From positions 213,223 through 277,222 of the forward strand of contig JAIQGL010000017.1 in assembly GCA_020072585.1 (NCBI GenBank): 64,000 bases of DNA, read 5' to 3'. The DNA comes from Terriglobia bacterium (GTDB lineage: Bacteria > Acidobacteriota > Terriglobia > Terriglobales > Acidobacteriaceae). The number at the start of each line of letters is the position of its first letter. The first letter of the stretch is position 1. This document shows positions 52,915-61,938 of the stretch, in pieces. A program made the translations under genes and the position numbers. The notes under the pieces are model-generated. The model made no database searches, had not been told where the DNA came from, and saw nothing but the letters and a program-made list of their open reading frames with translations.

Positions 52915-54003
52915 TCAGCGGGACTTCCATTTAGGCTTAATGGACTTCACCCTGGGTCTGGACTGGGCTTTGCGTTTGCGTGCCCCAGCCGCACTCTTTC
53001 GCGCGGAATTGGTGGATGCGACGGCCTTCGTCCGCAATGCCTTCGAGGCGCGAGATGGGCTTGCGGGTTCGGGGATCGAGTTCCCAAGTGCATCAAGAGA
53101 TGGCAGTTTCTGCTTCAGCTCGAGTACAGGCGCAAAGAGGTCACCAACTTTCTCCACACGATTTAAGACCTGATCCGCGGTAAAGACCAGCAGTTCAGGA
53201 TCGTTCTTGGCCAGGCATTGTTCCACTTCCTGCCATGTAACCGGAGTGGAAACAGTTGGTTGTTCCTTAGCACGGAGAGAGTAAACGTTGACCGTGGTTT
53301 TAAAATCGTCATTCTGGCTCCAGTCGACAAAGACTTTGTTCACGCGCAGGGCCTTCTTCATGTCAGAAACCACCCGGTCCGGATGGCCCTCTTCCAGCAG
53401 GCGCGCAATGGCTTTGGCAAAAGGCTTGGTCTGCTCATAGGTCACGGCGGTATTCAGCGGAACATATACCTGAAGACCCTTGGAGCCGGAGGTCTTGGCA
53501 AAGGACTGCAAGCCGAGCTGCTCAAAGATGGCGCGAATCCAGAGCCCCACCTGGCAGCACTGCACAATGTTGGCCGGAGCGCCGGGATCAAGATCAAAAG
53601 CGACCACGGTGGGACGCTGCGTTTCCGGGGCGCGGGCCAGCCAGGTGTGGAGTTCCAGATCGGCCAGGTTGCCCAGCCACACGAGCGTTGGCAGATCGGC
53701 GACCAGGCAGTAGTCCATAAAGCGGTTGTTGCCAGCGCTCCAGACACGGGCTGTTTTCATCCAGGGCGGGCGATACTTAGGGCAGTTCTTCTCGTAGAAA
53801 TACATGCCGTCAACGCCATTGGGATAGCGTTTGAGCGTGAGCGGGCGTCCGGCCAGATGGGGCAGAAGCACCGGTGCGATGCGCACGTAGTAATCAATCA
53901 CCTGCCCCTTGGTGAATCCGGCTTTGGGATAGAGGACCTTCTCCAGGTTGGAGAGCTTGATCTGCCGGCCTTCCACTTCAATCTCAGATTCTTTCCTGGC
54001 CAT
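52915..54003 (-). CDS. Stand-alone LigD-type DNA polymerase/primase domain
   Basis: A 362-residue protein of the LigD polymerase (AEP) family used in bacterial non-homologous end joining. Core motifs: N-terminal VEGRQIKLSNLEKVLYPKAGFTKGQ, metal-binding DLD at 137-139 in VAFDLDPG, SGSKGLQVYVPL at 172-183 and FVDWSQND. It lacks ligase and nuclease domains and ends with a Lys/Arg/Ser-rich tail (about 310-362) that probably binds DNA. ATG 54003 has AAGGAG eight bases upstream. No ku gene is in the window; its partners are elsewhere. Role: gap filling or templated end synthesis (family knowledge). Confidence 0.9.
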   Translation of the reverse strand: MARKESEIEVEGRQIKLSNLEKVLYPKAGFTKGQVIDYYVRIAPVLLPHLAGRPLTLKRYPNGVDGMYFYEKNCPKYRPPWMKTARVWSAGNNRFMDYCLVADLPTLVWLGNLADLELHTWLARAPETQRPTVVAFDLDPGAPANIVQCCQVGLWIRAIFEQLGLQSFAKTSGSKGLQVYVPLNTAVTYEQTKPFAKAIARLLEEGHPDRVVSDMKKALRVNKVFVDWSQNDDFKTTVNVYSLRAKEQPTVSTPVTWQEVEQCLAKNDPELLVFTADQVLNRVEKVGDLFAPVLELKQKLPSLDALGNSIPEPASPSRASKALRTKAVASTNSARKSAAGARKRKAQSRPRVKSIKPKWKSR

Positions 54004-54136
54004 GCTTTGGCTCCTTGGATCCTTTGCATATTTTGATGCCGAGCCCGGCAAGACGGCGAATCCAGCAAGCCACCCGAGCTGTATTTTTCAGTGTAGTTCA
54101 ACAACATTAGCGGCGCGATCAGACATCTAATTCCTG

Positions 54137-54952
54137 ATGCCTGACGAGCGTGAAAACTCGCTACCGGTAAGTTCCTCAAAACCACCGGCCTTTTGCAAGC
54201 AGCAGGAATCGCTGTTCCGCGAAGTAATAAATTTGCTGGAACAGAACCGCGTTCCGTTTGTGATATCCGGGGCTTTTGCATTACACGAGCACACTGGTAT
54301 ATGGCGGGACACGAAAGACCTTGATCTTTTCCTGCCGGCGCAGGAAGTTGGGCACGCGCTACGAATTCTGGAAAAGGACGGTTTTAAAACCGAAATCCTT
54401 GATTCCGTGTGGCTGGCCAAAGCCAAGCGCGATGGGTTTTTCGTGGACTTGATTACCGGCATGAGCAATGCAGTCCTCCGCGTGGACTATTCGTGGATCC
54501 GGCACGCAAGCCGGGCCGAGGTTTTTGGGATGTCCATGCGCGTGCTGGCACCGGAAGAGTTGATTGCATCCAAGATCTTTGTCACGCGACGCGAACGCTT
54601 TGACGGGGCCGATATCTGCCATGTGATTTACGGTACGCGCGGCAAATTCGACTGGCAGCGGTTGATGAGCCTGATTGGCGACCACTGGCAGATGCTGTTC
54701 TGGTCCCTGGTGCTCTATCACTATGTTTATCCGGCCAATTCGGATTATGTGCCGAAGGAAATATGGACGGAGTTGGTGCAGCGGTTCACTATTGAGCTGG
54801 CCCATCCGAATATGGGCGCAGAGTTCCGGGGGAGTCTGATCGACGAGAAGATGTTCGCCATTGACGTGGCTGAATGGGGAAAACGCAATATTCTTGAAGA
54901 ATGCCGCGCCAAGGCAGAGATGATCCGGGAGGAAAACGAAGAGGCGGCATAG
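54137..54952 (+). CDS. Nucleotidyltransferase-like protein
   Basis: A 271-residue protein with a nucleotidyltransferase-fold core: PFVISGAFALHEHTGIWRDTKDLDLFLP, where the GxxAL and (T)KDLDLF residues match the acidic metal-binding site of minimal or kanamycin-type nucleotidyltransferases. A helical C-terminal part includes RVLAPEELIASKIFVTRRERFDGADI, common in 'nucleotidyl transferase AbiEii/MNT-like' proteins. Substrate unknown. It is not obviously paired with a toxin or antitoxin gene. A metallophosphoesterase gene follows 36 bp later on the same strand. Confidence 0.7.
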   Translation: MPDERENSLPVSSSKPPAFCKQQESLFREVINLLEQNRVPFVISGAFALHEHTGIWRDTKDLDLFLPAQEVGHALRILEKDGFKTEILDSVWLAKAKRDGFFVDLITGMSNAVLRVDYSWIRHASRAEVFGMSMRVLAPEELIASKIFVTRRERFDGADICHVIYGTRGKFDWQRLMSLIGDHWQMLFWSLVLYHYVYPANSDYVPKEIWTELVQRFTIELAHPNMGAEFRGSLIDEKMFAIDVAEWGKRNILEECRAKAEMIREENEEAA

Positions 54953-54988
54953 TTCACATGAAAAGAGCACAGCCTTTACACTCAACCC

Positions 54989-55696
54989 ATGAGAATTGCA
55001 GCCACAGCCGACTTGCACTTTACGCCCCAGGGCTATGACCGCATCCGCGAGCCGCTGGCGCATGTGCGGGATGAAGCCGACGTGCTGGTGATCGCCGGCG
55101 ATCTCACCAATTATGGCAAGCCGGAAGAGATGCATTCCCTTCTGAACGCACTGGTCCGGCTGCGTATTCCCATTGTTGCGGTGCTGGGCAATCACGATTA
55201 TGAAAGCGGCCAGGAAAACGAGCTGATCAAGATGATGACCACCGAAGGCATCAAGGTGCTGGATGGCAGCAGCTATGAGCGCGACGGCGTGGGCTTTGCC
55301 GGCGCTAAGGGCTTTCTGGGCGGCTTTGGCCGCGGCATGCTGACGGCCTTCGGCGAAAAGGAGGTCAAAGCGTTTGTGCAGGCAGGGCTGGACGAAACGC
55401 TCAAACTGGAGCGGGCGCTCACCATGCTACGCACAGAAAAAATCGTGATCGTGACCCATTACGCGCCGATCTGCGAGACGGTGGAGGGCGAACGCCATGA
55501 GATATGGCCTTACCTGGGCAGCTCCCGTCTCGCCGAAGTGATTGACCGCCACCAGGCCGTGGTGGCATTCCATGGACACGCGCACCACGGCAAGCTCGAC
55601 GGAAAAACCATCGGCGGAGTGCCGGTGCACAATGTGGCGTTGTCACTGCTCATGGCGCAGGACCCGCCGTGCCCGTATCGGGTGGTGGACGTTTAG
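54989..55696 (+). CDS. Calcineurin-like metallophosphoesterase
   Basis: A 235-residue enzyme with all metallophosphoesterase motifs: TADLHF (Asp8, His10), VIAGDLTNYG, LGNHDY, THYAPI and HGHAHHG. The dimetal site is therefore complete. Close relatives are YfcE/DR1281-like phosphatases or nucleases of unknown substrate. The gene follows the nucleotidyltransferase-like gene by 36 bp, so they may be cotranscribed. Confidence 0.85.
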   Translation: MRIAATADLHFTPQGYDRIREPLAHVRDEADVLVIAGDLTNYGKPEEMHSLLNALVRLRIPIVAVLGNHDYESGQENELIKMMTTEGIKVLDGSSYERDGVGFAGAKGFLGGFGRGMLTAFGEKEVKAFVQAGLDETLKLERALTMLRTEKIVIVTHYAPICETVEGERHEIWPYLGSSRLAEVIDRHQAVVAFHGHAHHGKLDGKTIGGVPVHNVALSLLMAQDPPCPYRVVDV

Positions 55697-55767
55697 CAAT
55701 TAGCAAATAGCCAGAGCCCATCAGACGAGCGGCGAATTCTCGCCGCAAGCTGCTACTATTATTCCGA

Positions 55768-56772
55768 GTGAAATCCACAGGTTCCAAAGTAGTGCGCATT
55801 GAAGCGGAAGCGCTGCGCGAGCTGGCCGATCGCATCGACGGGCAGATGGCGAAGGATTTTGAGAGGGCGGTGGAGTGCCTGCATTCCTGCGGCGGGCGCG
55901 TGGTGGTCACCGGAATGGGCAAGAGCGGGATCATCGCCCGCAAGATTGCCGCCACACTCAGTTCCACGGGCACCCCGGCGCTCTACCTTCATCCCGCGGA
56001 GGCCGTGCATGGCGATCTGGGTATGGTAGTGCGCGGCGATGTGGTGCTGGCCCTTTCATCCAGCGGGGAGACGGAGGAGATCCTCCAACTGCTGGTGACG
56101 ATCCGGCGGATTGGCAGCAAGCTAATCACGATCACTGGCGACAAACTCTACTCTTCAAATCCAGACAATTCGGGGAATTCATGCAAACGGTCCACGCTGG
56201 CCCAGGCGGCGGACATTGCGCTGGATTGTTCCATTGACCAGGAAGCGTGTTCACTGGGGCTGGCGCCGACGGCTTCAACCACGGCAATGCTCGCTTTGGG
56301 CGATGCGCTGGCGGTGGCGCTCTCAGAAAAACGCGGCTTCAAGGAAGAAGATTTCGCGCATCTGCATCCGGGAGGCAAGCTGGGAAAGAAGCTGGCCCGC
56401 GTCTCTCAACTCATGCATAGCGGAGATTCGGTGCCGCGCGTCGGGCGGGCCACCAAGATGACGGACGTGTTTTACGAAATGTCGAGCAAGGGGCTGGGCA
56501 TCACAACCGTGGTGGAAGACAACAAACTGCTGGGCGTGATCAGCGACGGCGACCTGCGGCGCCTGCTGGAGAAACGCAAAGACGTGTTCAACATGACGGC
56601 CGGCGATTGCGTGACGGCTAATCCAAAGACGATTCGGCCTGAGGAATTCGCCATGACCGCGCTGAACATCATGGAGCAGAAGAAAATTACTTCGCTGGTG
56701 GTGACCCAAGCGGATGGCACGGTAGAAGGAATTATTCATCTGCATGATTTGTGGGGAACGCAGATGGTGTGA
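55768..56772 (+). CDS. kdsD: Arabinose-5-phosphate isomerase
   Basis: A 334-residue KpsF/GutQ-type isomerase that makes arabinose 5-phosphate from ribulose 5-phosphate, the first step to Kdo of LPS. An N-terminal SIS domain (about 30-190) shows VVTGMGKSGIIARKIAATLSSTGTPALYLHP and LSSSGETEEILQL. It is followed by two CBS domains (about 215-334). In the SIS domain the usual loop after the sugar-phosphate region carries a short insert (SSNPDNSGNSCKRSTL, about 131-146). The start is GTG 55768. kdsC lies 163 bp downstream, supporting the role. Confidence 0.92.
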   Translation: MKSTGSKVVRIEAEALRELADRIDGQMAKDFERAVECLHSCGGRVVVTGMGKSGIIARKIAATLSSTGTPALYLHPAEAVHGDLGMVVRGDVVLALSSSGETEEILQLLVTIRRIGSKLITITGDKLYSSNPDNSGNSCKRSTLAQAADIALDCSIDQEACSLGLAPTASTTAMLALGDALAVALSEKRGFKEEDFAHLHPGGKLGKKLARVSQLMHSGDSVPRVGRATKMTDVFYEMSSKGLGITTVVEDNKLLGVISDGDLRRLLEKRKDVFNMTAGDCVTANPKTIRPEEFAMTALNIMEQKKITSLVVTQADGTVEGIIHLHDLWGTQMV

Positions 56773-56871
56773 AGACGGCTATCGGCTATTGGCTCTTGGC
56801 TCTTAGCTTTGTTTTCGTGGGATGAAGTGGTTGGCTAGGAATTAGTGGCACAGGCTGTGTGATACCGGCTT

Positions 56872-56935
56872 TTGGTACTTGGTATTTGGTATTTGGCTTT
56901 GCAGATTTTGCTAAATACCAAGTACCAAATACCAA
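56872..56935. repeat. 25-bp hairpin ending at kdsC start
   Basis: Left arm 56872-56896 and right arm 56911-56935 are inverted repeats (TTGGTACTTGGTATTTGG type against AAATACCAAGTACCAA type) with one A-C mismatch and two G-T pairs, 14-base loop. The right arm ends on the A of the kdsC ATG, so the start would be hidden in RNA structure. Confidence 0.65.
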
Positions 56936-57573
56936 TGACTGACTCAGGCGATCGCGCAAAGAAAATCAAAGTGATCCTTTTTGATGTGGATGGCGTCCTC
57001 ACGGACGGCTCCATCTGGCTCTTCCCTGCCCCGTCCGCAGCTCCACGCAGCACGGACGCGCAGGCACAGAAACATGCCGATGCGCCGGGGTTCGGCATCA
57101 TCAGCCAGAACATGATCGAAGCCAAGGGTTTCAACGCGCACGACGGCACAGCGATTTCTCTGGCACGATTGGGCGGCCTGAAGACGGGCATGATTACAAA
57201 GCGAATTTCGGAGACCGTGGCTTTGCGGGCGCGGGACTTGAAGATCGATTTTCTGCACCAGGGGGCACAGAATAAGTCGGACATTCTGGACAAGATCCTG
57301 GCCGAGAGCGGTTTCAGCGAAGAGCAGATTGCCTATGTGGGCGACGACGTAATCGACCTGCCGATTATGCGGCGCTGCGGGCTGGCGATTGCCGTGGCGA
57401 ACGCGCGTCCGCAGGTAAAGGCGATGGCACATCATGAGACGGCCTCCAGCGGCGGCCACGGAGCAGCGCGGGATGCGGTGGAGTACATTCTTGAAGCGCA
57501 AGGGACGCTGGAGAAGGTGATTGAGGAGTACGTTCAGGGGATAAGGGTGCGAAAATCGGGTAAACGCATGTGA
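56935..57573 (+). CDS. kdsC: 3-deoxy-manno-octulosonate-8-phosphate phosphatase
   Basis: A 212-residue HAD-family phosphatase that dephosphorylates Kdo-8-phosphate in the LPS pathway. HAD motif I is LFDVDGVLTDG; motif IV is VGDDVIDLPIM. Between LTDG and the conserved FNAHDG an extra stretch of about 27 residues (SIWLFPAPSAAPRSTDAQAQ and on) is inserted relative to E. coli KdsC. Motif II reads MITKR rather than TGR. The ATG 56935 has no ribosome site and lies at the edge of a strong hairpin; 21 more codons upstream are in frame. Its neighbour kdsD supports the assignment. Confidence 0.88.
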   Translation: MTDSGDRAKKIKVILFDVDGVLTDGSIWLFPAPSAAPRSTDAQAQKHADAPGFGIISQNMIEAKGFNAHDGTAISLARLGGLKTGMITKRISETVALRARDLKIDFLHQGAQNKSDILDKILAESGFSEEQIAYVGDDVIDLPIMRRCGLAIAVANARPQVKAMAHHETASSGGHGAARDAVEYILEAQGTLEKVIEEYVQGIRVRKSGKRM

Positions 57574-57597
57574 TCGCACGTTGATCGAAAAGGCGAT

Positions 57598-57624
57598 CAC
57601 CGCGGAGACGCGGAGGAAAAAAAC
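57598..57624. repeat. GGA-type intergenic repeat
   Basis: CACCGCGGAGACGCGGAGG followed by an A-run: a relative of the repeats at 48661 and 63804. Confidence 0.45.
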
Positions 57625-57758
57625 ACGGCTGTCTGGAGCGAATGAACAGAAAGAAAGGGCGAGGCCGGGCACGTGCCGAGCCCGCTGCCACAAGCGCAGA
57701 AATAATCTCTGGGTGGGCGATGATCTATAGCGGGGTGGAGCGGAAGCGACAAAATAAA

Positions 57759-57809
57759 TGATCCACCGGTTTCCCTGCCAAGACGCTTACGCGTCGAACC
57801 GGTGGATCA
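57759..57809 (+). terminator. Nested hairpin after kdsC, possible terminator
   Basis: TGATCCACCGGTT (57759-57771) pairs perfectly with AACCGGTGGATCA (57797-57809). Inside, GACGC (57782-57786) pairs with GCGTC (57791-57795) around TTAC. GTTTTGTTT follows. It may end kdsC transcription or be a structured RNA. Confidence 0.5.
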
Positions 57810-58016
57810 GTTTTGTTTCGTTAGCTGCCAAGTACTGCAGCTACTCAGATTAGAAGCAGCTACCTGGAAAAGGTTGCCGACACGTGACAAATTTTCGCAG
57901 CCGGACTTGCCGGGCAAGCCAGCATTGGTGTAACTGGCAATCAGCAAATGGCAGTGGCAAAGCCCGGCGGGGCGCCCACAAATGCAGAAAGCAAGGCAGC
58001 CGGACAGATCAAACCT

Positions 58017-58832
58017 TTAGTTTGGATTGGCTGGTGGGGGTTTGAGCGAGCGCAAGAAAGTCACAAATTCCGGGTCTTTGCGCAAACCGGCAAACTCATT
58101 GTCATGCAACGCGCTCTTGATGGGATAACCCTCTTCATTGGCCTTGCTCAGGTAGAAGCGGCAATGCTCCTTATCGCCGTGCTGGCCGTACATCTGGGCC
58201 ATGACGTAGTGGAAATGGCCGAGATCGTTGGACCCAACCAGGCGGATGGAGATGGCCGCCGAAGAGGACTGGCGCTGAAAAATATCAGGGTCAAGCTCGA
58301 TGGCACGCTGATATTCCTTGGCAGCACGGTCAAAATCTTTTTGTGAGAAATAGGCCCCACCCAGGTTGCTGTGGAAGCTGGCGTTCTCCTCACTCAGTTT
58401 GATGGCTTTTTTGTATTCCCTTATCGCCAAACCATATCTCCTGGCGTTGTAATAGAGCGCGCCCAGGTTGTTATAAGCTTCAGCATAATCCTTCTTGAGC
58501 CTGATGGCGTGCTGGAATTCCTTTTTTGCTTCCGTATCACGCCGGAGCTGCAACAGGCACATACCGGTCTTGTTGTGCAGCACGTAGCTATCAGATTTCT
58601 TGATGGCGGCGCGATAGTAGTCAATGGAATCCAGGTAGGCTTTCTGGGCGCGCAACTGGTCGCCTTGAAGTTCCAATTCCGCGGCGGTAGCGGTTTCCGG
58701 CGGAGGCGGCACGCGCAGCTGTGCGTTGGAATCGGCGGCGGAGGGCTCCTGGGCGCATAAGGGGAAGGCCAGAGCCAGTAATCCGATTATCATTAACAAG
58801 CGACTGAAACGACCAATCAAAGAGTAACCCAT
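58017..58832 (-). CDS. Exported TPR-repeat protein
   Basis: A 271-residue protein with a signal peptide (about 1-28, RLLMIIGLLALAFPLCAQ) and about five TPR units: for example AKKEFQHAIRLKKDYAEAYNNLGALYYNARRYGLAIREYKKAIKLSEENASFHSNLGGAYFSQ. TPRs form helical scaffolds for protein partners. ATG 58832 is chosen since GGGAGG lies before it; a 72-codon in-frame upstream extension is basic and not signal-like. The gene starts 10 bp after the PBP1A stop on the same strand, so it may assist peptidoglycan synthesis in the periplasm (inference from position). Confidence 0.82.
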   Translation of the reverse strand: MGYSLIGRFSRLLMIIGLLALAFPLCAQEPSAADSNAQLRVPPPPETATAAELELQGDQLRAQKAYLDSIDYYRAAIKKSDSYVLHNKTGMCLLQLRRDTEAKKEFQHAIRLKKDYAEAYNNLGALYYNARRYGLAIREYKKAIKLSEENASFHSNLGGAYFSQKDFDRAAKEYQRAIELDPDIFQRQSSSAAISIRLVGSNDLGHFHYVMAQMYGQHGDKEHCRFYLSKANEEGYPIKSALHDNEFAGLRKDPEFVTFLRSLKPPPANPN

Positions 58833-58842
58833 AAGGCCTCCC

Positions 58843-61482
58843 TTAGTGCGGCCTGTCCTTGCCGGGACTGGGCGCGACCGCAGGCTTGTTCTGCTTATTA
58901 TCGTCCTTATTATCGTCTTTTGAACCACCAAAAATCTTGCCCCAGAAGCCTTTTTTCTTCTTTTCCTGTTCCTGAGGCTGGCTCTGGGTTGAATTCTGCG
59001 GCACGGGCACCTGTGCTGCGCTGGGGGCAGTACTCCCACTATTCCCATTAGACGTAGCAGAAGCCGGAGGGGTAGGAGTTGGCTTGGGGTCTATGCCAAA
59101 AATTCTCTGGAAAACGTTGCCATGGCTTGACTGCTCACAAGTTTGCGTGGGCTGAGTACCATCAATGAATGCAGTGGTGTAATCGTCAGGGCAGGCAGCG
59201 GTGGCGATCTGGTTGGTAGCACGATCCAGAGTCAGCTCCACCACGCCCTGAGGCGGTGCAAAGGGCTTAACGTCAGAGTAATTAGGCAGGTCCACAGCCC
59301 GCTTCATGAACTCAGTCCAGATAGGCAGAGCGATAACCGCGCCGCTCAGGTGAATGTCACTGTAATCGTCATACCCGACCCAGACGATGCAGAGCAGGTT
59401 TGAGGTAAAGCCGGCAAACCAGCCGTCATGCGAGCTGCCGGTCTTGCCTGCTGCAGGGGCCATGAATTTGCGCGCTCGGACTCCCGCAGGTCCGGCGGCT
59501 GTGCCGTTATTGATGACGCCCTGCATCATGTCCGTTATTACATAAGACACGCGAGGATCAAGCACCTGGCTTTTTTGCGGCTGGAAATTGTCAATGATGT
59601 CGCCATTAGCGTCACGCACGGAACGGACCATGGTAGGCGTAATGCGCTGGCCGTTATTGGTGAAAATAGTATAGGCAGAAGCCATCTCCATGGGGGTGGC
59701 GTCATACGATCCCAGGGCCATAGCAGGCGTGGCCCGAACGGAGGCGATGCCGGCGATCTTGGCGAGGTTTGCAACTTTGTCATACCCCACCATCTCAGCC
59801 ACTTTCACCGTGGCATTGTTCAGCGAATGCGCCAGAGCAAACTGAGCGGTGACCTGACCGTGATATTCCTCTTTGTAATTGCGCGGCGTGTAAACATCGT
59901 CGCCATTGATGAAGGCCGTGGGCGAGTCGTCCACCAGGCTGGCCGGAGTAAAAATTGGCTGCTCATTGGTTACGGCATTGTTGATGGCAGCCGCGTAAAC
60001 GAATGGTTTGAAGATGGAGCCGGTTGGGCGCTTGGCCACGGCGTGGTTCAACTGGCTGAAGCCGTAATTGCGACCACCGACCAGCGCCAGCACTTCTCCG
60101 GTGTGAGGATCAAGCGCAATGAGCGCTACTTGCGGGATGGGACCGGGCATCACCTTGGTTTCAAACTTGTTCTTGCCGACCTTGACCCTCTTGGTGCGCA
60201 GCTTGGCGACCTGCGCGTCCACTTCCTTCAGGCCAATATCGACCGCCTGGGCCGCTGCCTGCTGGAGCGCAGGATCAAGCGTGGTATAGATACGGAAGCC
60301 ATCGGCGTTCAAATCGTCTTCGCCATATTTGCTGACCAGTTGTTCGCGGATCAGATCGACGAAGTACGGCGCGTCACTTGCTTCTACGTTTTGCGGCGCC
60401 AGCTTGAGCGGCGTAGCTTTAGCCACGTCGGCCTGGGCACGAGTGATGGAACCGGTATCCACCATGGCCTCAAGCACCAGGTTTCTGCGGTCCTGCGCGC
60501 GCTCTGGATGGCGGTACGGCGAGAGATAGCTGGGCCTCTGCACTAATCCCGCCAGCATGGCTGCTTCCGGCAGAGAGAGGTCCTTCAGGTCTTTGCTGAA
60601 ATAAGCCTGCGCAGCTTCACCAAAGCCGGTAATAGTGAATGAGCCGCGCTGTCCCATATCGACCTGGTTGGCATAGAGTTCAAAAATCTGCTTTTTGGAG
60701 AACCGCTGCTCCAGTTCGATGGAGATCAAGATCTCGGTCAGCTTTCGCTTGAGCTTCTTTTCCGGCGATAGGAAAAATCCGCGAGCCACCTGCATGGTGA
60801 TGGTGGACCCACCCTGCCGGTTCCCGCCCTGGCGCAGATCGATCCAGCCGGCCTGCAGTAGGCGCCAGTAATTCACACCATTGTGATGGAAGAAACGGCG
60901 GTCCTCAATTGAGGTAACGGCATCGACCATGACTTTGGGGATGTCCTCATACTTGACGAGGCGGCGCTTGGAGCGGGCCTGGCCGTCAAACAAACCGGTT
61001 ACAAGCTGAGGCTCAATTTCATAGGCTGTCAGGCTGTCGTCGCTGCCGGCGAGGGAGGCAATCTTATCTACGTGGCCATCTTTAATGCGGACAACCGCGC
61101 CTTCAGCGCTGTAATAAGACTCTTCACCCGGCTTGATCTCAATGGCGTCCTTCATCACCTTGTAGACGCCAAACTTAGACTTGCCCTGTTCGCCGGATTC
61201 AGTGTAACCAGCGTGGCGCAGATAATTGGCGATCTCGCGCGGGTCAGCCTTCTGACCAATGCGGATGCTGCGCGGCTGAGCATATATCTTGGCCGTATTG
61301 GCAAAGATAGGCTTGCTCATGCGTGCATCGACGATCTTCTGGTACTTGATGTAGTAGTACGAGAACACGCCGAACAGCAGGAGTGAGATGATGAGAAAAG
61401 CAGCCAACCCGGCCCGGAAAAACGGGTTCCTGAGGCTGCCACGGAAGCCTTTGACGCGAGGAATTTTTATTTTAATAGCCAT
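58843..61482 (-). CDS. Class A penicillin-binding protein (PBP1A/1B type)
   Basis: An 879-residue bifunctional peptidoglycan synthase. A cytoplasmic basic N-terminus, one membrane helix (about 25-45), then a PBP1B-like UB2 domain are followed by the glycosyltransferase domain (catalytic EDRRFFHH around 190 and RQGGSTITMQVARGFF). The transpeptidase domain has the S-x-x-K motif in PTGSIFKPF, S-x-N in SLNNATVKV and KTG in AGKTGSSHDGWF. It ends with a Pro/Ser/Gln-rich and Lys/Asp-rich tail (about 790-879). The gene follows a small membrane-protein gene on the same strand and precedes the TPR protein by 10 bp. Confidence 0.94.
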   Translation of the reverse strand: MAIKIKIPRVKGFRGSLRNPFFRAGLAAFLIISLLLFGVFSYYYIKYQKIVDARMSKPIFANTAKIYAQPRSIRIGQKADPREIANYLRHAGYTESGEQGKSKFGVYKVMKDAIEIKPGEESYYSAEGAVVRIKDGHVDKIASLAGSDDSLTAYEIEPQLVTGLFDGQARSKRRLVKYEDIPKVMVDAVTSIEDRRFFHHNGVNYWRLLQAGWIDLRQGGNRQGGSTITMQVARGFFLSPEKKLKRKLTEILISIELEQRFSKKQIFELYANQVDMGQRGSFTITGFGEAAQAYFSKDLKDLSLPEAAMLAGLVQRPSYLSPYRHPERAQDRRNLVLEAMVDTGSITRAQADVAKATPLKLAPQNVEASDAPYFVDLIREQLVSKYGEDDLNADGFRIYTTLDPALQQAAAQAVDIGLKEVDAQVAKLRTKRVKVGKNKFETKVMPGPIPQVALIALDPHTGEVLALVGGRNYGFSQLNHAVAKRPTGSIFKPFVYAAAINNAVTNEQPIFTPASLVDDSPTAFINGDDVYTPRNYKEEYHGQVTAQFALAHSLNNATVKVAEMVGYDKVANLAKIAGIASVRATPAMALGSYDATPMEMASAYTIFTNNGQRITPTMVRSVRDANGDIIDNFQPQKSQVLDPRVSYVITDMMQGVINNGTAAGPAGVRARKFMAPAAGKTGSSHDGWFAGFTSNLLCIVWVGYDDYSDIHLSGAVIALPIWTEFMKRAVDLPNYSDVKPFAPPQGVVELTLDRATNQIATAACPDDYTTAFIDGTQPTQTCEQSSHGNVFQRIFGIDPKPTPTPPASATSNGNSGSTAPSAAQVPVPQNSTQSQPQEQEKKKKGFWGKIFGGSKDDNKDDNKQNKPAVAPSPGKDRPH

Positions 61483-61575
61483 GTTCCAAGTAGGCGGAGT
61501 TCGCCGTGTGTTTCTCTCAGACTCATGGCGGGCCAGAGCGTTACCTGCTGGTGCTGAGAAGTTCGGTCTTGCTTA

Positions 61576-61917
61576 TTATATACGTTTATTGATTGAGTTT
61601 GCAGTAAAGTCCAAATCCACTGGATGCACAATCATATCGACATGGATGCGGTACTTGACGCTGATGCCAAGGCCGTCCCTGGTACGCGTGATAATCACCT
61701 GATCTTCCTTCAGTTTAATGTTCTCTAAGTCAGCTTTTGTGACGACGAGCTTCTTTATGTCGTCATCTGTCAGCGTGGTATAACTGTTTTTCCGTGCGAT
61801 ATCATCCAGCCCATCCTGCAGCTGATAGTTATTGAAATACGGGGGAATCAGATTCCAGGCGGTGTAAAAGCTGCCTACAACGATCAAGATTCCGATCAAT
61901 CCTTTAATTTTGCCCAT
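61576..61917 (-). CDS. Small membrane protein (DUF4845-like)
   Basis: A 113-residue protein with one N-terminal membrane helix (about 6-24, LIGILIVVGSFYTAWNLIP) and a soluble domain with ITRTRDGLGISVKYRIHVDMIVHPVDLDF. The pattern, N-terminal helix plus a basic beta domain with an acidic substrate-like sequence, resembles the DUF4845 family; confidence is moderate. It lies between proS (22 bp upstream) and the PBP gene (94 bp downstream) on one strand, so it may take part in the same transcript. Confidence 0.6.
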   Translation of the reverse strand: MGKIKGLIGILIVVGSFYTAWNLIPPYFNNYQLQDGLDDIARKNSYTTLTDDDIKKLVVTKADLENIKLKEDQVIITRTRDGLGISVKYRIHVDMIVHPVDLDFTANSINKRI

Positions 61918-61938
61918 ATGGCCAGCCGCAAATCTCCT

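Larger units (their letters stand above)
57574..58016. other. Intergenic region with strong hairpin
   Basis: About 440 bases between the convergent kdsC and TPR gene. Contains a GGA-type repeat at 57598 and a strong hairpin at 57759-57809. No convincing gene seen. Confidence 0.5.

Noticed and set aside
57948..58346. 132-codon plus-strand frame
   Set aside because: Lies opposite the TPR protein and has no start signals.
59428..60546. 372-codon plus-strand frame opposite the PBP gene
   Set aside because: Shadow of the penicillin-binding protein, which has all catalytic motifs on the other strand.
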